Positions 26,340 to 35,318 of a stretch of 64,000 bases of DNA are shown here, piece by piece (the stretch's first letter is position 1; every line of letters begins with the position of its first letter). Position numbers and translations under genes: made by a program. Source of the stretch: Rufibacter latericius (lineage in GTDB: Bacteria > Bacteroidota > Bacteroidia > Cytophagales > Hymenobacteraceae). The notes below the pieces were generated by a model. It saw only the letters and a program-made list of their open reading frames with translations, made no database searches and was not told the DNA's origin. The stretch spans positions 124,001 to 188,000 of the forward strand of contig NZ_RJJD01000008.1 of assembly GCF_003721515.1 (NCBI RefSeq), in the 5' to 3' direction.

Positions 26340-27362
26340 TTACATTTCATTGTTTTCCCTGGCCGCTTTCTGGTTGGGGGCATTCAGCGGAGATTGGGTG
26401 AGTTCGGTCTCGCTTTCGTAACCCCGCACGGCTTCCGAACCTATTCCTCCCGGACCGGGCAGAAACATGTTCACCAGCCCCATCAGATCAGCGGTGGTGC
26501 CCGGGAAGAGGCCATGCAGGGTACTGATGAATTTGGCGTTCAAGCCTAGGGTAACTTCGGCTTTACCGTAGCGACAGGCGTCCATAATTTTGCGGGCAGC
26601 GTTGTCTGCGGCCAAAGAGATCATGGGGTTGGCGTCCATCAAAGCGAAGGCGGTGTATTCTTTCTCGTTCTGGCCTTTCAGGAAAGCGTTGCGGGCACTG
26701 CCAGTACGCATGAGGCCTGGGTTGATGGTAGTAACATAAATGCCGTCTTTCAGCAACTCAGACCGGAATCCCTCAGACATGCCCACCAAGGCAAACTTGC
26801 TGCCGCTGTACGGAACCAGGTGCGGAACGCTCACCTTGCCTCCAATGGAGGCGATGTTCACGATCCGGCCTTCGCCCCGGGCTTTCATATCCGGAAGGAC
26901 CTCTAGCATGGTGTACAGCGAGGCCCAGTAATGCACCTTCATGGCTTCCTCGAAATCCTCTACCCGCATCTCTTCCAAGGGCCCCGCCGCAATGATACCA
27001 GCATTGTTGATGAGCACCTCCACGGGGCCTAGCCGATCTTTTATCTCCCCGATCATGGCCTGTACCTGCCCCCGGTCACTTACGTCACAATTGAACGCCA
27101 GCACCGTGGCTCCGCCAGATTCCAGTTCGGCCTTGGCGGCGTCCAACTGATGCTGCGTGCGGGAGCAGATGGCAATGTTGGCGCCCTGTTCGGCAAACAT
27201 GCGGGCCAGCACCAGGCCCAGACCCCGGCTCCCGCCCGTGATCAGCACGGTGCGATCTGTAAAAGAGAATTCCTTTTTGCGACGCGAATAGGACCGCAGG
27301 GCAAGTAAAGCCCCCACTGCGGCCCCGCCCAATAAGAGGGAGGTTTTGGTTTTCTGTTGCAT
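26340..27362 (-). CDS. Short-chain dehydrogenase/reductase with N-terminal membrane anchor
   Basis: This is a classical SDR of 340 residues. An N-terminal hydrophobic stretch (LLLGGAAVGALLALRSY) may anchor it in the membrane. The Rossmann fold shows the cofactor motif TGGSRGLG and NNAGI. The catalytic serine is in NIASIGG, and the Tyr/Lys pair is in YSGSKFALVG. The tail is acidic and polar. It starts four bases after the ligD stop, so the two genes are probably one transcript; a functional link to DNA repair is not evident. The substrate is unknown. Confidence 0.88.
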   Translation of the reverse strand: MQQKTKTSLLLGGAAVGALLALRSYSRRKKEFSFTDRTVLITGGSRGLGLVLARMFAEQGANIAICSRTQHQLDAAKAELESGGATVLAFNCDVSDRGQVQAMIGEIKDRLGPVEVLINNAGIIAAGPLEEMRVEDFEEAMKVHYWASLYTMLEVLPDMKARGEGRIVNIASIGGKVSVPHLVPYSGSKFALVGMSEGFRSELLKDGIYVTTINPGLMRTGSARNAFLKGQNEKEYTAFALMDANPMISLAADNAARKIMDACRYGKAEVTLGLNAKFISTLHGLFPGTTADLMGLVNMFLPGPGGIGSEAVRGYESETELTQSPLNAPNQKAARENNEM

Positions 27363-27366
27363 GGTC

Positions 27367-29367
27367 TTATTTTTTCAGTTTTCTGAGGTAGGTGGCCACA
27401 TCAATTCCTTCGCCCAGCACCGGGCTGAAAAGATCTCCCAATTTCTGGACGCGTTGCCGCACGTTCTTTATGGTAAACTGCGAAGGGTGCAATCCGGTTT
27501 TAACTTCTTTCCATTGAAGCGGCGTGGAAACGGTAGCCCCTTCTCTGGGCCGCACGCAATAAGGCGCGGCAATGGTCTGCGCGATGGCGTTCTGCAGGAA
27601 GTCAATGTAAATCTGGTTTCGGCGTTCCTTGGGGCTGCGCTCCAGGCTGGTGAGGTTGGGAAGCTGTTCGTGCACCCGCTGGGCCAACGCATAAGCCAGT
27701 TCTTTCACCTGCTCGAACGGCCACTTGGCGGCCAGGGGTACATATAGGTGCATACCAGTAGCACCAGAGGTTTTCACATACACCGGAATCTCCAGTCCAT
27801 CCAAGATCTGTTTCGCGACTAAAGCCGTTTCCACCACCTCATCATACGTGTTCTCACCGGGGTCCAAGTCCAGCACCAGGTAATCGGGTTTCTCTAAGTT
27901 ATTCAGGCGTGAATTCCAGGGATTGAGCTGAATGCAGCCCAGGTTGTTCAGGTAGGCCAGCGTGGCTTTGTTTTGGCACACAATGTAGTCCACATCTTTG
28001 CCCGTTGATTCCGCTTTTATGGACGTGGTTTGTACCCAATCCGGGGCATGTTCGCCGGCGTCTTTCTGGAAGAATCCCGGTTTGGTGATGCCGTTGGGGT
28101 GCCGCAAAAGGGATTCTGGCCGATCTTTGAGATACGGAAGCAGAACGTCGGCCATGGATTGGTAGTAGAGCACCAGGTCTCTTTTGGTGATGCCTTCCTC
28201 GGGCCAATAGAGTTTATCTGGGTGCGAAATAGGAATCTGCTGGCCGTCCAGTTCCAGAGTCAGCGTTTCATCGGCGTTTTCCTGTTTTGGGCTCATTTTC
28301 GGATTTTTGGCAGTTTTTTCCTGATGTACTTTCTGGGCAGACTCGGCGCGTTCATGTACCACGTCTTTGGCTTTTTTATCTACCCGCAGGCCTTTGAAGA
28401 TGGCTTGGCGCATCTGCCCGTCGGCGGTCCATTCCGCGAAGGAAAGCTCGCAGATTAGTTCCGGCTTTACCCAGGTGACTTCGCGGCTCAGGGGCACTTT
28501 CTCCTTGAACGGCGACTTCTCCTGCACCAGCGGCTCCAGCTTCTCCTTGAGTTCTTTCAGGCTTACTTTGTTGAAACCGCTGCCGCTCTGGCCCACATAT
28601 TTCAACTCTTTGCCTTCGTACACGCCCAACACCAACGCCCCTAGGTGCACGCGGCTGCCCTGCGGCTCGGTGAACCCGGCAATGATGGCTTCCTGCCGTA
28701 GATGGGTTTTGATCTTGAGCCACTCGTCAGAGCGTTTGCCCACGTGGTATTTGCTTTGGGCGGCCTTGGCCATAATGCCTTCCCATTCGTTTTGCTGGGC
28801 TTCCTTGAAAAACTTAGTACCTTCTCCTACCCGGTGCTCACTGTAGCGCAGCGGGTCCTTTGCTTTAGACAGAATTTCATGAAGTTTCTCTTTTCTCCTG
28901 ATCAAAGGCCATTGCTGAAGGTCCTCGCCATCGGCGTACAGCAGATCGAAAATGTAGTAGTAGAGGTGTTCCGACGGGGTATTCTGATAGTTTTGCAGTG
29001 CCTGGAAATCGGCTTTGCCGTTTTGGCCCAGGATCACCAATTCACCGTCAAAAACCACTTGGTGCGGCAAACTCTCCAGAGCTTTGACTACGAGTGCGTA
29101 TTTCTCTTTAAAAGATTTTCCGTTGCGGGAATAGAGGCGCACCTGGTTTTCCGCCACCTCAGCCACCGCCCGATAGCCGTCCCACTTCACCTCAAACAGC
29201 CAGTTCTCGTCATCAAAAGGACCATCGGTGAGTTTGGCAGTCATGGGCACGATGTCATGCGGCATCTCAGCCGACGTTTCCTGGTTCTTTACCCTCCCCT
29301 TGGTAGGGGATTTTGGCTCAGGGTTTTCCTTAGAATGGCCTTTCTGGTTATGTTCTAGGAGGCTCAT
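27367..29367 (-). CDS. ligD: Non-homologous end-joining DNA ligase LigD (ligase and polymerase domains)
   Basis: LigD seals DNA double-strand breaks together with Ku. From the ATG at 29367 the protein has 666 residues. The ligase domain comes first, with the AMP-binding lysine Lys61 in EVKWDGYRA, and the LigD polymerase/primase domain covers about residues 368-666, with its metal-binding DLD at 500-502. The N-terminal 3'-phosphoesterase domain seen in three-domain LigD is missing. The first residues (MSLLEHNQKGHSKENPEP) look like a remnant of that domain's beginning. An in-frame ATG at 29433 would add 22 basic residues. No Ku gene is in the window. Confidence 0.92.
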   Translation of the reverse strand: MSLLEHNQKGHSKENPEPKSPTKGRVKNQETSAEMPHDIVPMTAKLTDGPFDDENWLFEVKWDGYRAVAEVAENQVRLYSRNGKSFKEKYALVVKALESLPHQVVFDGELVILGQNGKADFQALQNYQNTPSEHLYYYIFDLLYADGEDLQQWPLIRRKEKLHEILSKAKDPLRYSEHRVGEGTKFFKEAQQNEWEGIMAKAAQSKYHVGKRSDEWLKIKTHLRQEAIIAGFTEPQGSRVHLGALVLGVYEGKELKYVGQSGSGFNKVSLKELKEKLEPLVQEKSPFKEKVPLSREVTWVKPELICELSFAEWTADGQMRQAIFKGLRVDKKAKDVVHERAESAQKVHQEKTAKNPKMSPKQENADETLTLELDGQQIPISHPDKLYWPEEGITKRDLVLYYQSMADVLLPYLKDRPESLLRHPNGITKPGFFQKDAGEHAPDWVQTTSIKAESTGKDVDYIVCQNKATLAYLNNLGCIQLNPWNSRLNNLEKPDYLVLDLDPGENTYDEVVETALVAKQILDGLEIPVYVKTSGATGMHLYVPLAAKWPFEQVKELAYALAQRVHEQLPNLTSLERSPKERRNQIYIDFLQNAIAQTIAAPYCVRPREGATVSTPLQWKEVKTGLHPSQFTIKNVRQRVQKLGDLFSPVLGEGIDVATYLRKLKK

Positions 29368-29492
29368 AGGCGTGGGGTCTGGTTTTAGGTTAGATTTGAG
29401 AAAAGCAGGCCTAAAGCGAAATGCCTTCCTCATGATGGTCTTGCCCTTTTACGCAAGAATTCTGCTCTACGCTACATTTCAGCCAAATGCGG

Positions 29493-29528
29493 TTTTAGAA
29501 GGTGTTTTCACAGAAACAGCTAAAAAAC
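29493..29528. repeat. Dispersed palindrome, copy 13
   Basis: TTTTAGAAGGTGTTTT, CACAG, AAACAGCTAAAAAAC. It lies downstream of the disordered protein gene and next to its terminator. Confidence 0.6.
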
Positions 29529-29567
29529 AGAAAGCCTGCCTCTTTATGAGAGACAGGCTTTCTGTTG
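29526..29567 (-). terminator. Terminator after the disordered protein gene
   Basis: AACAGAAAGCCTG and CAGGCTTTCTGTT pair, with an inner CTC/GAG helix. Confidence 0.7.
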
Positions 29568-29581
29568 GTATATGCAATCAA

Positions 29582-30127
29582 TTAGTTGGTTCTGGCCCCG
29601 CGGCCCGCTACGTCTGGATCGTTGTTCTGATCTTTTCCGCCTTTGTTAGGCGAGTATTTCTCATCATCTGGGTCACCGCCGTGTCCGGCATGTCCGCTGC
29701 TGCGTCCGCCGCCGGTACCGTCGTTCCCGTTGTGATTTCCTTTGAAGCCGCTGTGGCTATCGCTTAAACCACCGGCGTGTGTTCCGTAGCCGGTGTCTTT
29801 GTCGCTTTCAGCGTCATGTTTGGCTTGTTTGGTGTCGCCGGTTGGGTGTTTGCCCAGTTCCTGCTCTTTTTCACCGTACCCGCCACCTCTGCGGCCCTGG
29901 ATTTCGCCGCCTCCGTTAATATCTACGTGAGGGGTTCCGCCGTCTTCTTTGCCGTTGAAATCCACGAAATCGCCATCGGCGTCATAGTTGGCGGTGTTGC
30001 CGCCATCGGCTTTGGTACCATAGTTATGATCCGCAAATACCCCGTCTCCGCGATTTCCGTCCTGGCTGTTGTTGCTTCCTGATCCGTCTTGCTGAGGCGT
30101 TCCCTGGTTCTTATTTTGCTCTTCCAT
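29582..30127 (-). CDS. Disordered Gly/Asp/Asn-rich protein
   Basis: This 181-residue hydrophilic protein has no predicted fold. It is rich in glycine, aspartate, asparagine and histidine, with loose repeats such as DADGDFVDFNG, HVDINGGGEIQG and GNHNGNDGTGGG. There is no signal peptide, so it is expected to be cytoplasmic. A hydrophobic antisense frame on the other strand is a by-product of the base composition. The proper ATG and terminator support this strand. A role in desiccation or stress tolerance is a guess from composition only. Confidence 0.65.
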   Translation of the reverse strand: MEEQNKNQGTPQQDGSGSNNSQDGNRGDGVFADHNYGTKADGGNTANYDADGDFVDFNGKEDGGTPHVDINGGGEIQGRRGGGYGEKEQELGKHPTGDTKQAKHDAESDKDTGYGTHAGGLSDSHSGFKGNHNGNDGTGGGRSSGHAGHGGDPDDEKYSPNKGGKDQNNDPDVAGRGARTN

Positions 30128-30232
30128 AGTATCGTCAGGTTTAAAAATAAATGTAACAAACTTGTGTACCTGTTTACGGGAGGAAACCGGGAGAGTTAAT
30201 TTCAGGGGAAAGTTTAAGGTCTGGACTGCCCT

Positions 30233-32485
30233 TTACTTCTGCGCAGACATGGAAGGAGGATAGGCCTCTGGCGCGGCTCCCCAGGCTTTGTTGGGCTGTG
30301 GCCCCATCATAAACCTTAGGTCGCCGCCTTGCATGAGCTCGGCGTGGGTGATGTACGTACGCGCCAAGGGTTTGCCGTTCAGGAATACCTGTTGCACATA
30401 GATGTTCTGGTAGCTGTTGTTTTCGGCCGTTACTTTAAAGGTTTTCTTCTCGCCCACCTGGATTGTGGCTTTTTTCACCAGCGGGCTCCCCAGCACATAG
30501 TTTCCGTCTGACGGGTTCACGGGGTAAAAACCCAGCGCGCTGAACACGTACCAAGCCGACATCTGTCCGCAGTCTTCGTTCCCTGAGAGGCCGTCTGGGT
30601 GGTTCCGGTACATCTGGTCCATGATCTGGCGCACTTTCTCTTGGGTTTTCCAGGGCTGGCCGGCGTAGTTGTAGAGATAGGCGATATGGTGGCTTGGTTC
30701 GTTTCCGTGCGCGTACTGCCCGATGAGGCCCGAGATATCCGGCGACACGTTTTCACCCGTCATCTGAGACGTGACATTGAACGTGGAATCCAGGTGCTGC
30801 ACGAACAGCTTCTCTGAGCCGAACAGGTTAATGAGCCCCTGCACGTCATGCGGTACAAACCAGCTGTGTTGCCAGGCGGTGCCTTCAATGTAGGTTCCTT
30901 TCTCGCCGTGCTCGGAGTGGAAGGGGTCAAAAGGCGCTTTCCAGTTTCCGTCTGCGTTCTTGCCGCGCATAAATAACGTCCTGGCATCGAACAAAGGTTG
31001 ATACGAGGCGGCCCGTTTGCTGAATTTCTGGTAATCTGCTTCCTTGCCCAGTTTCTTGGCTACTTGCGCAATGCACCAATCGTCAAAGGCGTACTCCAGG
31101 GTCTTGGTCACCGACCAGCCGTCTTTGTCGGCGGGGATGTAGCCGTAGGTGCGGTAAAGGTCGGTACCCCGAATGTTCTGCGAAGCGCTGGCTACCATGG
31201 CTTGGTACATCTCTTCAGACTTCTCAGGCAAGTACCCTTTCAGAAGGGCATCGGCGAGCACGGGTACAGCGTGGTAGCCGGTCATGGTGTTGGTTTCGTT
31301 GCCTGACAGTTCCCAAACCGGCAGCAGCCCCAATTCTTTGTAAGAACTCAGCAGGGAATTCAGGAAATCAGGCATTCGGTTGGGTTGGGTGATGGTGTAC
31401 AGAGGATGCGCCGCCCGAAACGTATCCCAAAGCGAGAAGACGGTATAGCGGTTGTAACCCACCGTGCGCACTGAGTCTGCGTTTCCTTTGTACTGGCCTT
31501 TTACATCTGAAAACAAAGACGGCGCCACGAAGGAGTGGTAAAGGGCCGAGTAAAAAACAGTGTCCCTGGCGGGGTGCAGGAAAGAGGCCTGGATTTTCTG
31601 CAATTCCCGTTGCCATTTCATTTTCCCCTCCGCCGCTACTTGGTTAAAGTCCCAGCCAGGGATTTCAGTTTGAAGGTTTTGCAGGGCACCGTCTATGCTG
31701 GCGCTGGAGATGGAAACCTTCAAAAGCAGGGGCTTTTCCCCTTGGGGGAAATAGAAAGCAGCCAAAGCCTTCTCCCCTGTTACTTCTTTGCCTGCCACCC
31801 GTTGTCCGTTTCGCTTCAAGACCTGTTTTTGCACCGGTTGGGAGAAAACGGCCGCAAAATAGACCCACTGCTGGTCTGCCCATCCTTTAGATTTTCGGTA
31901 GCCGGTGACCAGCGTATCATTGACCAGCATGATCTGGGTTTCGGTGGGTTTGTCCCAGTTGATGGCGAATCCCAGGTCAAGGCTGATGGCTTTGACAGAA
32001 TCCTTGGGGAAAGTGTATTGGTGAAAGCCTACCCGCTCGGTGGTTGTCAACGCCACCTTGATGTTGTTTTCCAACGTGACGATGTAGAGACCTGGGGTGG
32101 CAGTTTCCTGTTGATGGCTGAATCGTTGCCGCTCCTTTTTCTCCACCGTTCCGACATAATACGGCATCACCGAAATATCGCATAAATCACCAATGCCGGT
32201 GCCGCTTAAATGGGTATGGCTGAACCCCGCAATCAGGCTGTCTGAATAATGGTAGCCCGAGCACCAGTCCCAGCCCTGCGTTCCGTTATCAGGCGAGAGT
32301 TGCACCATCCCGAAGGGCATCACCGCCCCAGGATAGGTATGTCCGTGCCCACCCGTCCCGATGAAGGGGTTCACCGTGCTGGCGAGTATCTGGTTTCTAT
32401 TTGTCTGGGCCGATTGCCGCAGGGCACAACCCGTCACTAAACCTCCCAAAAGGAGCACACAACTAAGAAAGTAGCTTTTGTTCAT
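30233..32485 (-). CDS. GH92 family alpha-mannosidase lipoprotein
   Basis: This is a glycoside hydrolase of family 92 with 750 residues. Known members are calcium-dependent exo-acting alpha-mannosidases. The lipoprotein signal ends GLVTGC (Cys20). Family landmarks are VNPFIGTGGHGHTYPGA near the N-terminus, SPDNGTQGWDWCSGYHY, FSHTHLSGTG, the YHAVPVLADALLKG helix region and GNEPSHHIAYLYNYAGQPWKTQ near the catalytic centre. It probably trims mannose from glycans outside the cytoplasm. No SusC/SusD pair or regulator lies next to it, so it is not part of a polysaccharide utilisation locus here. Confidence 0.95.
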   Translation of the reverse strand: MNKSYFLSCVLLLGGLVTGCALRQSAQTNRNQILASTVNPFIGTGGHGHTYPGAVMPFGMVQLSPDNGTQGWDWCSGYHYSDSLIAGFSHTHLSGTGIGDLCDISVMPYYVGTVEKKERQRFSHQQETATPGLYIVTLENNIKVALTTTERVGFHQYTFPKDSVKAISLDLGFAINWDKPTETQIMLVNDTLVTGYRKSKGWADQQWVYFAAVFSQPVQKQVLKRNGQRVAGKEVTGEKALAAFYFPQGEKPLLLKVSISSASIDGALQNLQTEIPGWDFNQVAAEGKMKWQRELQKIQASFLHPARDTVFYSALYHSFVAPSLFSDVKGQYKGNADSVRTVGYNRYTVFSLWDTFRAAHPLYTITQPNRMPDFLNSLLSSYKELGLLPVWELSGNETNTMTGYHAVPVLADALLKGYLPEKSEEMYQAMVASASQNIRGTDLYRTYGYIPADKDGWSVTKTLEYAFDDWCIAQVAKKLGKEADYQKFSKRAASYQPLFDARTLFMRGKNADGNWKAPFDPFHSEHGEKGTYIEGTAWQHSWFVPHDVQGLINLFGSEKLFVQHLDSTFNVTSQMTGENVSPDISGLIGQYAHGNEPSHHIAYLYNYAGQPWKTQEKVRQIMDQMYRNHPDGLSGNEDCGQMSAWYVFSALGFYPVNPSDGNYVLGSPLVKKATIQVGEKKTFKVTAENNSYQNIYVQQVFLNGKPLARTYITHAELMQGGDLRFMMGPQPNKAWGAAPEAYPPSMSAQK

Positions 32486-32599
32486 GGAAAAGAACAGAGG
32501 AATGTACGCCAGGTTTCTTCCTGGTCAGAGGATTCTAAGGTAGAGGAAAAGCCCCGGCATTGGCAACTGTTCTCTGAAATATTTGCCATCATCTATATA

Positions 32600-32654
32600 A
32601 AAGAAAGGGACACTTCCCTGCCGTTGACCTGACAAGCAAGTGCCCCCTTTCTTT
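32600..32654 (-). terminator. Possible terminator after the Nudix gene
   Basis: AAAGAAAGGG with CACTT pairs with AAGTG and CCCCTTTCTTT across a long loop. It is weaker than the other hairpins. Confidence 0.4.
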
Positions 32655-32666
32655 GCTTTGGATAGC

Positions 32667-32700
32667 TTTTGACCCGTTTTCCTGAAACTGACCCTAAAAC
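32667..32700. repeat. Dispersed palindrome, copy 14
   Basis: TTTTGACCCGTTTT, CCTG, AAACTGACCCTAAAAC. It is downstream of the Nudix gene. Confidence 0.6.
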
Positions 32701-32761
32701 AAACGCCTTTCGGCTCCAGAACTTGAACGTTGGGTCGCTCTTATATCCGGTAGGCAAACCT

Positions 32762-33319
32762 TTACTTTCCTTTTCCTTTGCTTTTCTGGTCCAGCAGTTT
32801 AGGCAGCACGTTGGCTTTAGCCCACTCTACCGCCAACAGGGTTTTTCCGTCTATAAAGGAGTGTTTGGCTAGCTGTTGGGGAGTGAGTTCCAAAGTTTTG
32901 ATGTCTTCGTTCTCGTCGTCTTTGCCGCCGCCTTCGCTTACCTGTTTACTTACCTCGGCGTAGAACAGGTAGATCTTTTCTGAGAAAGCCCCCGGCGAAG
33001 GGTAGAATTCATAGATGGGCTCCAGGTGGTCTACGGCATAGCCGATCTCCTCCTCAATCTCGCGTGTGATGGTATCGGCGGGTTTCTCGTCCTCGCTGTC
33101 CAGCATGCCGGCCACGGCCTCCACCATTTCCTGCTCCACCGCGGGCCTGAACTGCTTGGCGAAAATGAATTTCTGCTTCTTGGTGTCATAGACCAGGGCC
33201 GCCGCTGCCTTGCCGGTCTGGAACACCTCGCGCTCAAACTCGTTTCCTTTGTCTTCCACGGTAAACACCTGCAGGCGGTAGTGCCCCTGGTAGGCAGTTT
33301 CTTTCTTGGTTATTTTCAT
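32762..33319 (-). CDS. Nudix hydrolase (ADP-ribose/GDP-sugar pyrophosphatase type)
   Basis: This 185-residue Nudix protein is close to the NudF/NudK type that splits ADP-ribose or GDP-mannose. The Nudix box runs from GMLDSEDE to REIEEEIGY; one extra residue separates the first glycine and the glutamate compared with the textbook spacing. The conserved proline-rich segment YEFYPSPGAFSEKIYLF follows as in this subgroup. The ATG at 33319 is chosen; the 30-residue upstream extension has no similarity to the fold. The tail is lysine-rich. Confidence 0.88.
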   Translation of the reverse strand: MKITKKETAYQGHYRLQVFTVEDKGNEFEREVFQTGKAAAALVYDTKKQKFIFAKQFRPAVEQEMVEAVAGMLDSEDEKPADTITREIEEEIGYAVDHLEPIYEFYPSPGAFSEKIYLFYAEVSKQVSEGGGKDDENEDIKTLELTPQQLAKHSFIDGKTLLAVEWAKANVLPKLLDQKSKGKGK

Positions 33320-33479
33320 AAAAGGATAGGCTAAGAATGCTTCTGGGAAAATTATTTCTACCACTGGTACGCAGCCTGAGGTAGGTGGTTCAAGGAGAGA
33401 ACGGGCCAAAATAAATCAGGGGTTTCACTGGCTTTTCTGACCTCCAATACGTACCTATGAAACAAATCAAGCTTCTAAA

Positions 33480-33938
33480 ATGAAAAAATTACTTTCTCTT
33501 TGGGCTTTTCTGCTGGTGGTTTCGGCAGGCAGTGCCATGGCGCAAGCCCAGAGCAGCCACTACAAAGCGGCTGAAACCCTGCTCCTGACCATGGGCAGCC
33601 CCAAAACCATTGACGACAACCTTCAGCAGATGCTCACCATGCAAATGGAACAGGTCCCCGCTATGAAATCTGCGGAGGTGGAGGTGCGGTCCTTTTTCGC
33701 GAAATATATGAATTGGGAGGCCATCAAAGGCGACCTGATTAAATTGTACATGGATGAGTTCACCGAGAAAGAGCTCAAGGACATGAATACTTTCTACCTC
33801 ACGCCTACGGGCAAAAAACTGGCGGCCAAACAGTCTACCATCACTATGAAAAGCGCCCAGATTGGACAGGCTAAGGTTGAGCCCCACATGATGGAGTTGC
33901 AGGAAGCTATCCAGAAAAAAATGCAGGGCGATAACTAA
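33480..33938 (+). CDS. DUF2059 periplasmic protein
   Basis: This is a 152-residue secreted protein of the DUF2059 type. A signal peptide (LWAFLLVVSAGSAMAQ) is followed by a helical domain containing the family pattern YMDEFTEKELKDMNTFYLTPTGKKL, where the TGKK turn is characteristic. The function is unknown. A very regular terminator follows. It is divergent from the Nudix gene. Confidence 0.85.
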   Translation: MKKLLSLWAFLLVVSAGSAMAQAQSSHYKAAETLLLTMGSPKTIDDNLQQMLTMQMEQVPAMKSAEVEVRSFFAKYMNWEAIKGDLIKLYMDEFTEKELKDMNTFYLTPTGKKLAAKQSTITMKSAQIGQAKVEPHMMELQEAIQKKMQGDN

Positions 33939-33971
33939 GCTCTGATTTTAAACTGCCAAGGCAACTCCCGC

Positions 33972-34015
33972 AAAAACAAGAAGCCCTTCCCTACCCGGAA
34001 GGGCTTCTTGTTTTT
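33972..34015 (+). terminator. Terminator after the DUF2059 gene
   Basis: The 19-base arms AAAAACAAGAAGCCCTTCC and its exact complement enclose CTACCC and end in a T run. Confidence 0.9.
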
Positions 34016-34217
34016 AAGCAATTATTTAAAGGTCAATCCGTTAACAAAACAACCCTCCTCTTCTGCCGTCCTATCTAACTCTCCGCCGGATATTTCCCCG
34101 CGTTTGTGGCCTTGTTTCAGGTTTTCCTCGAAAAAACAAAAACTCAGGAAACTAAAAAGATCCAATTGCCCTTTCTTACTACACCTAGCCCTTTGACTTT
34201 TAAGACTTTAAACTTTT

Positions 34218-35045
34218 ATGCGTTCCATCCTGCTCCTTGTAGCATTGCTCTTTTTGAGCAGAGCGTCTGTGTTTGCCGCGTTCCTGCCCCCCGATACTTT
34301 ACAAGCAAGACAAGACACTTTCCTCCTTCAAAGCGCACCCAAACCTTCCTGGGTCCACCAACACCACCGACTTCTGCTCAAGTCAACCGCCACGCTGGCG
34401 GTGGCAGGCCTTTTTATAAGCTCCTACGAGCGCCTCGATCGACCTATCCGGCAACTGTCCCAGGATAGACGTACCCTTGTGTCAAACACAACCGCCAGCT
34501 TGGTGTCACCCTTCGGGACGGCTGTTCCACTGCATGCCACGTTTGCGACCATGTTTGCGGTAGGCGCTTTCGCCAAGCGCCCCAAGATGCGGGAAGCTGC
34601 CATTGTGGGTCTGGGTAGCTTCTACCTCAACTCCCTGGCCACCGACAAACTGAAGAAAGCCTTCCAGCGTCATCGCCCCAGCGAAACCAAAGACAGTCAC
34701 CTGTTTGATGGGGCTGACGGAAATGGCGAAAACACCTCTTTTCCTTCTTCGCACACCTCCAACGCCTTTGCCGCGGCCACGGCCATCGCCTCGGTGTACC
34801 GAGACACCAAATGGGTTCCTCAACTCGCGTACGGCGTAGCTACCCTGGTGGGCCTGTCACGCATCAATGACAACAAACACTGGGCTTCTGATGTGCTGGC
34901 GGGAGCCGCCCTTGGGTACATCACCGGTAAAGCCACCTACTGGGGTTTCCAGAGGTTGAAAAGGCAGCTCAAGAAACCCAACTGGATTGTCTCTCCATCC
35001 TGGCAGCAGGGTCAGGCTGGGGTAAATGCTTCCCTCCGGTTCTGA
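34218..35045 (+). CDS. PAP2 family phosphatase
   Basis: This is a phosphatidic-acid-phosphatase-2 superfamily membrane protein (275 residues) with an N-terminal signal sequence. The three phosphatase motifs are present: KKAFQRHRP (K146-x6-RP), PSSH at 176-179 and SRINDNKHWASD at 214-225, with the catalytic His in motif three. It probably dephosphorylates a lipid phosphate such as undecaprenyl pyrophosphate or phosphatidate at the periplasmic face. Its substrate is not resolved by sequence. Confidence 0.88.
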   Translation: MRSILLLVALLFLSRASVFAAFLPPDTLQARQDTFLLQSAPKPSWVHQHHRLLLKSTATLAVAGLFISSYERLDRPIRQLSQDRRTLVSNTTASLVSPFGTAVPLHATFATMFAVGAFAKRPKMREAAIVGLGSFYLNSLATDKLKKAFQRHRPSETKDSHLFDGADGNGENTSFPSSHTSNAFAAATAIASVYRDTKWVPQLAYGVATLVGLSRINDNKHWASDVLAGAALGYITGKATYWGFQRLKRQLKKPNWIVSPSWQQGQAGVNASLRF

Positions 35046-35067
35046 CAAAAATCTGTTAAAGATCTTA

Positions 35068-35120
35068 ATCGCCCCACTTTTCCCGGCACCAAAGAATGTA
35101 GCCCGGCAAAGTGGGGCGAT
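35068..35120 (+). terminator. Hairpin after the PAP2 gene
   Basis: ATCGCCCCACTTT and AAAGTGGGGCGAT are perfect 13-base arms around a 27-base loop that itself holds CCCGGC and GCCCGG. Confidence 0.6.
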
Positions 35121-35233
35121 CTACGTTCTAAGGCCTCCGACCTTTATTTGCCGGCAAATTCCGATATTTTGGAGGTAAGACGGCCTAGGGCAACATTTCT
35201 GGGGTTGAGCTGTTTTACAGCCAATTTTAGGTC

Positions 35234-35241
35234 TACCTTCG
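35234..35241 (+). promoter_or_regulatory. Candidate -7 box of the dienelactone hydrolase gene
   Basis: TACCTTCG differs by one base from TAnnTTTG and lies about 78 bases before the ATG. Confidence 0.3.
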
Positions 35242-35318
35242 TAAGGACTTAGGCGATCTTTTCAACTTGATTTAAGTAAAGAAGCAATCTATTGCCCTAC
35301 ACCAAAAACCACATTCCT

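Noticed and set aside
29777..30082. Hydrophobic plus-strand frame opposite the disordered Gly/Asp-rich protein
   Set aside because: It results from reading GAC/GGC-rich codons backwards, and it has no terminator or upstream signal on that strand.
30233..32485. GH92 gene as part of a polysaccharide utilisation locus
   Set aside because: No SusC/SusD-like genes, sigma/anti-sigma pair or hybrid sensor lie beside it.
34102..34142. Possible further copy of the dispersed palindrome before the PAP2 gene
   Set aside because: Only the left half (GTGGCCTTGTTTC) matches; the rest is interrupted by extra bases, so it was not listed as a feature.
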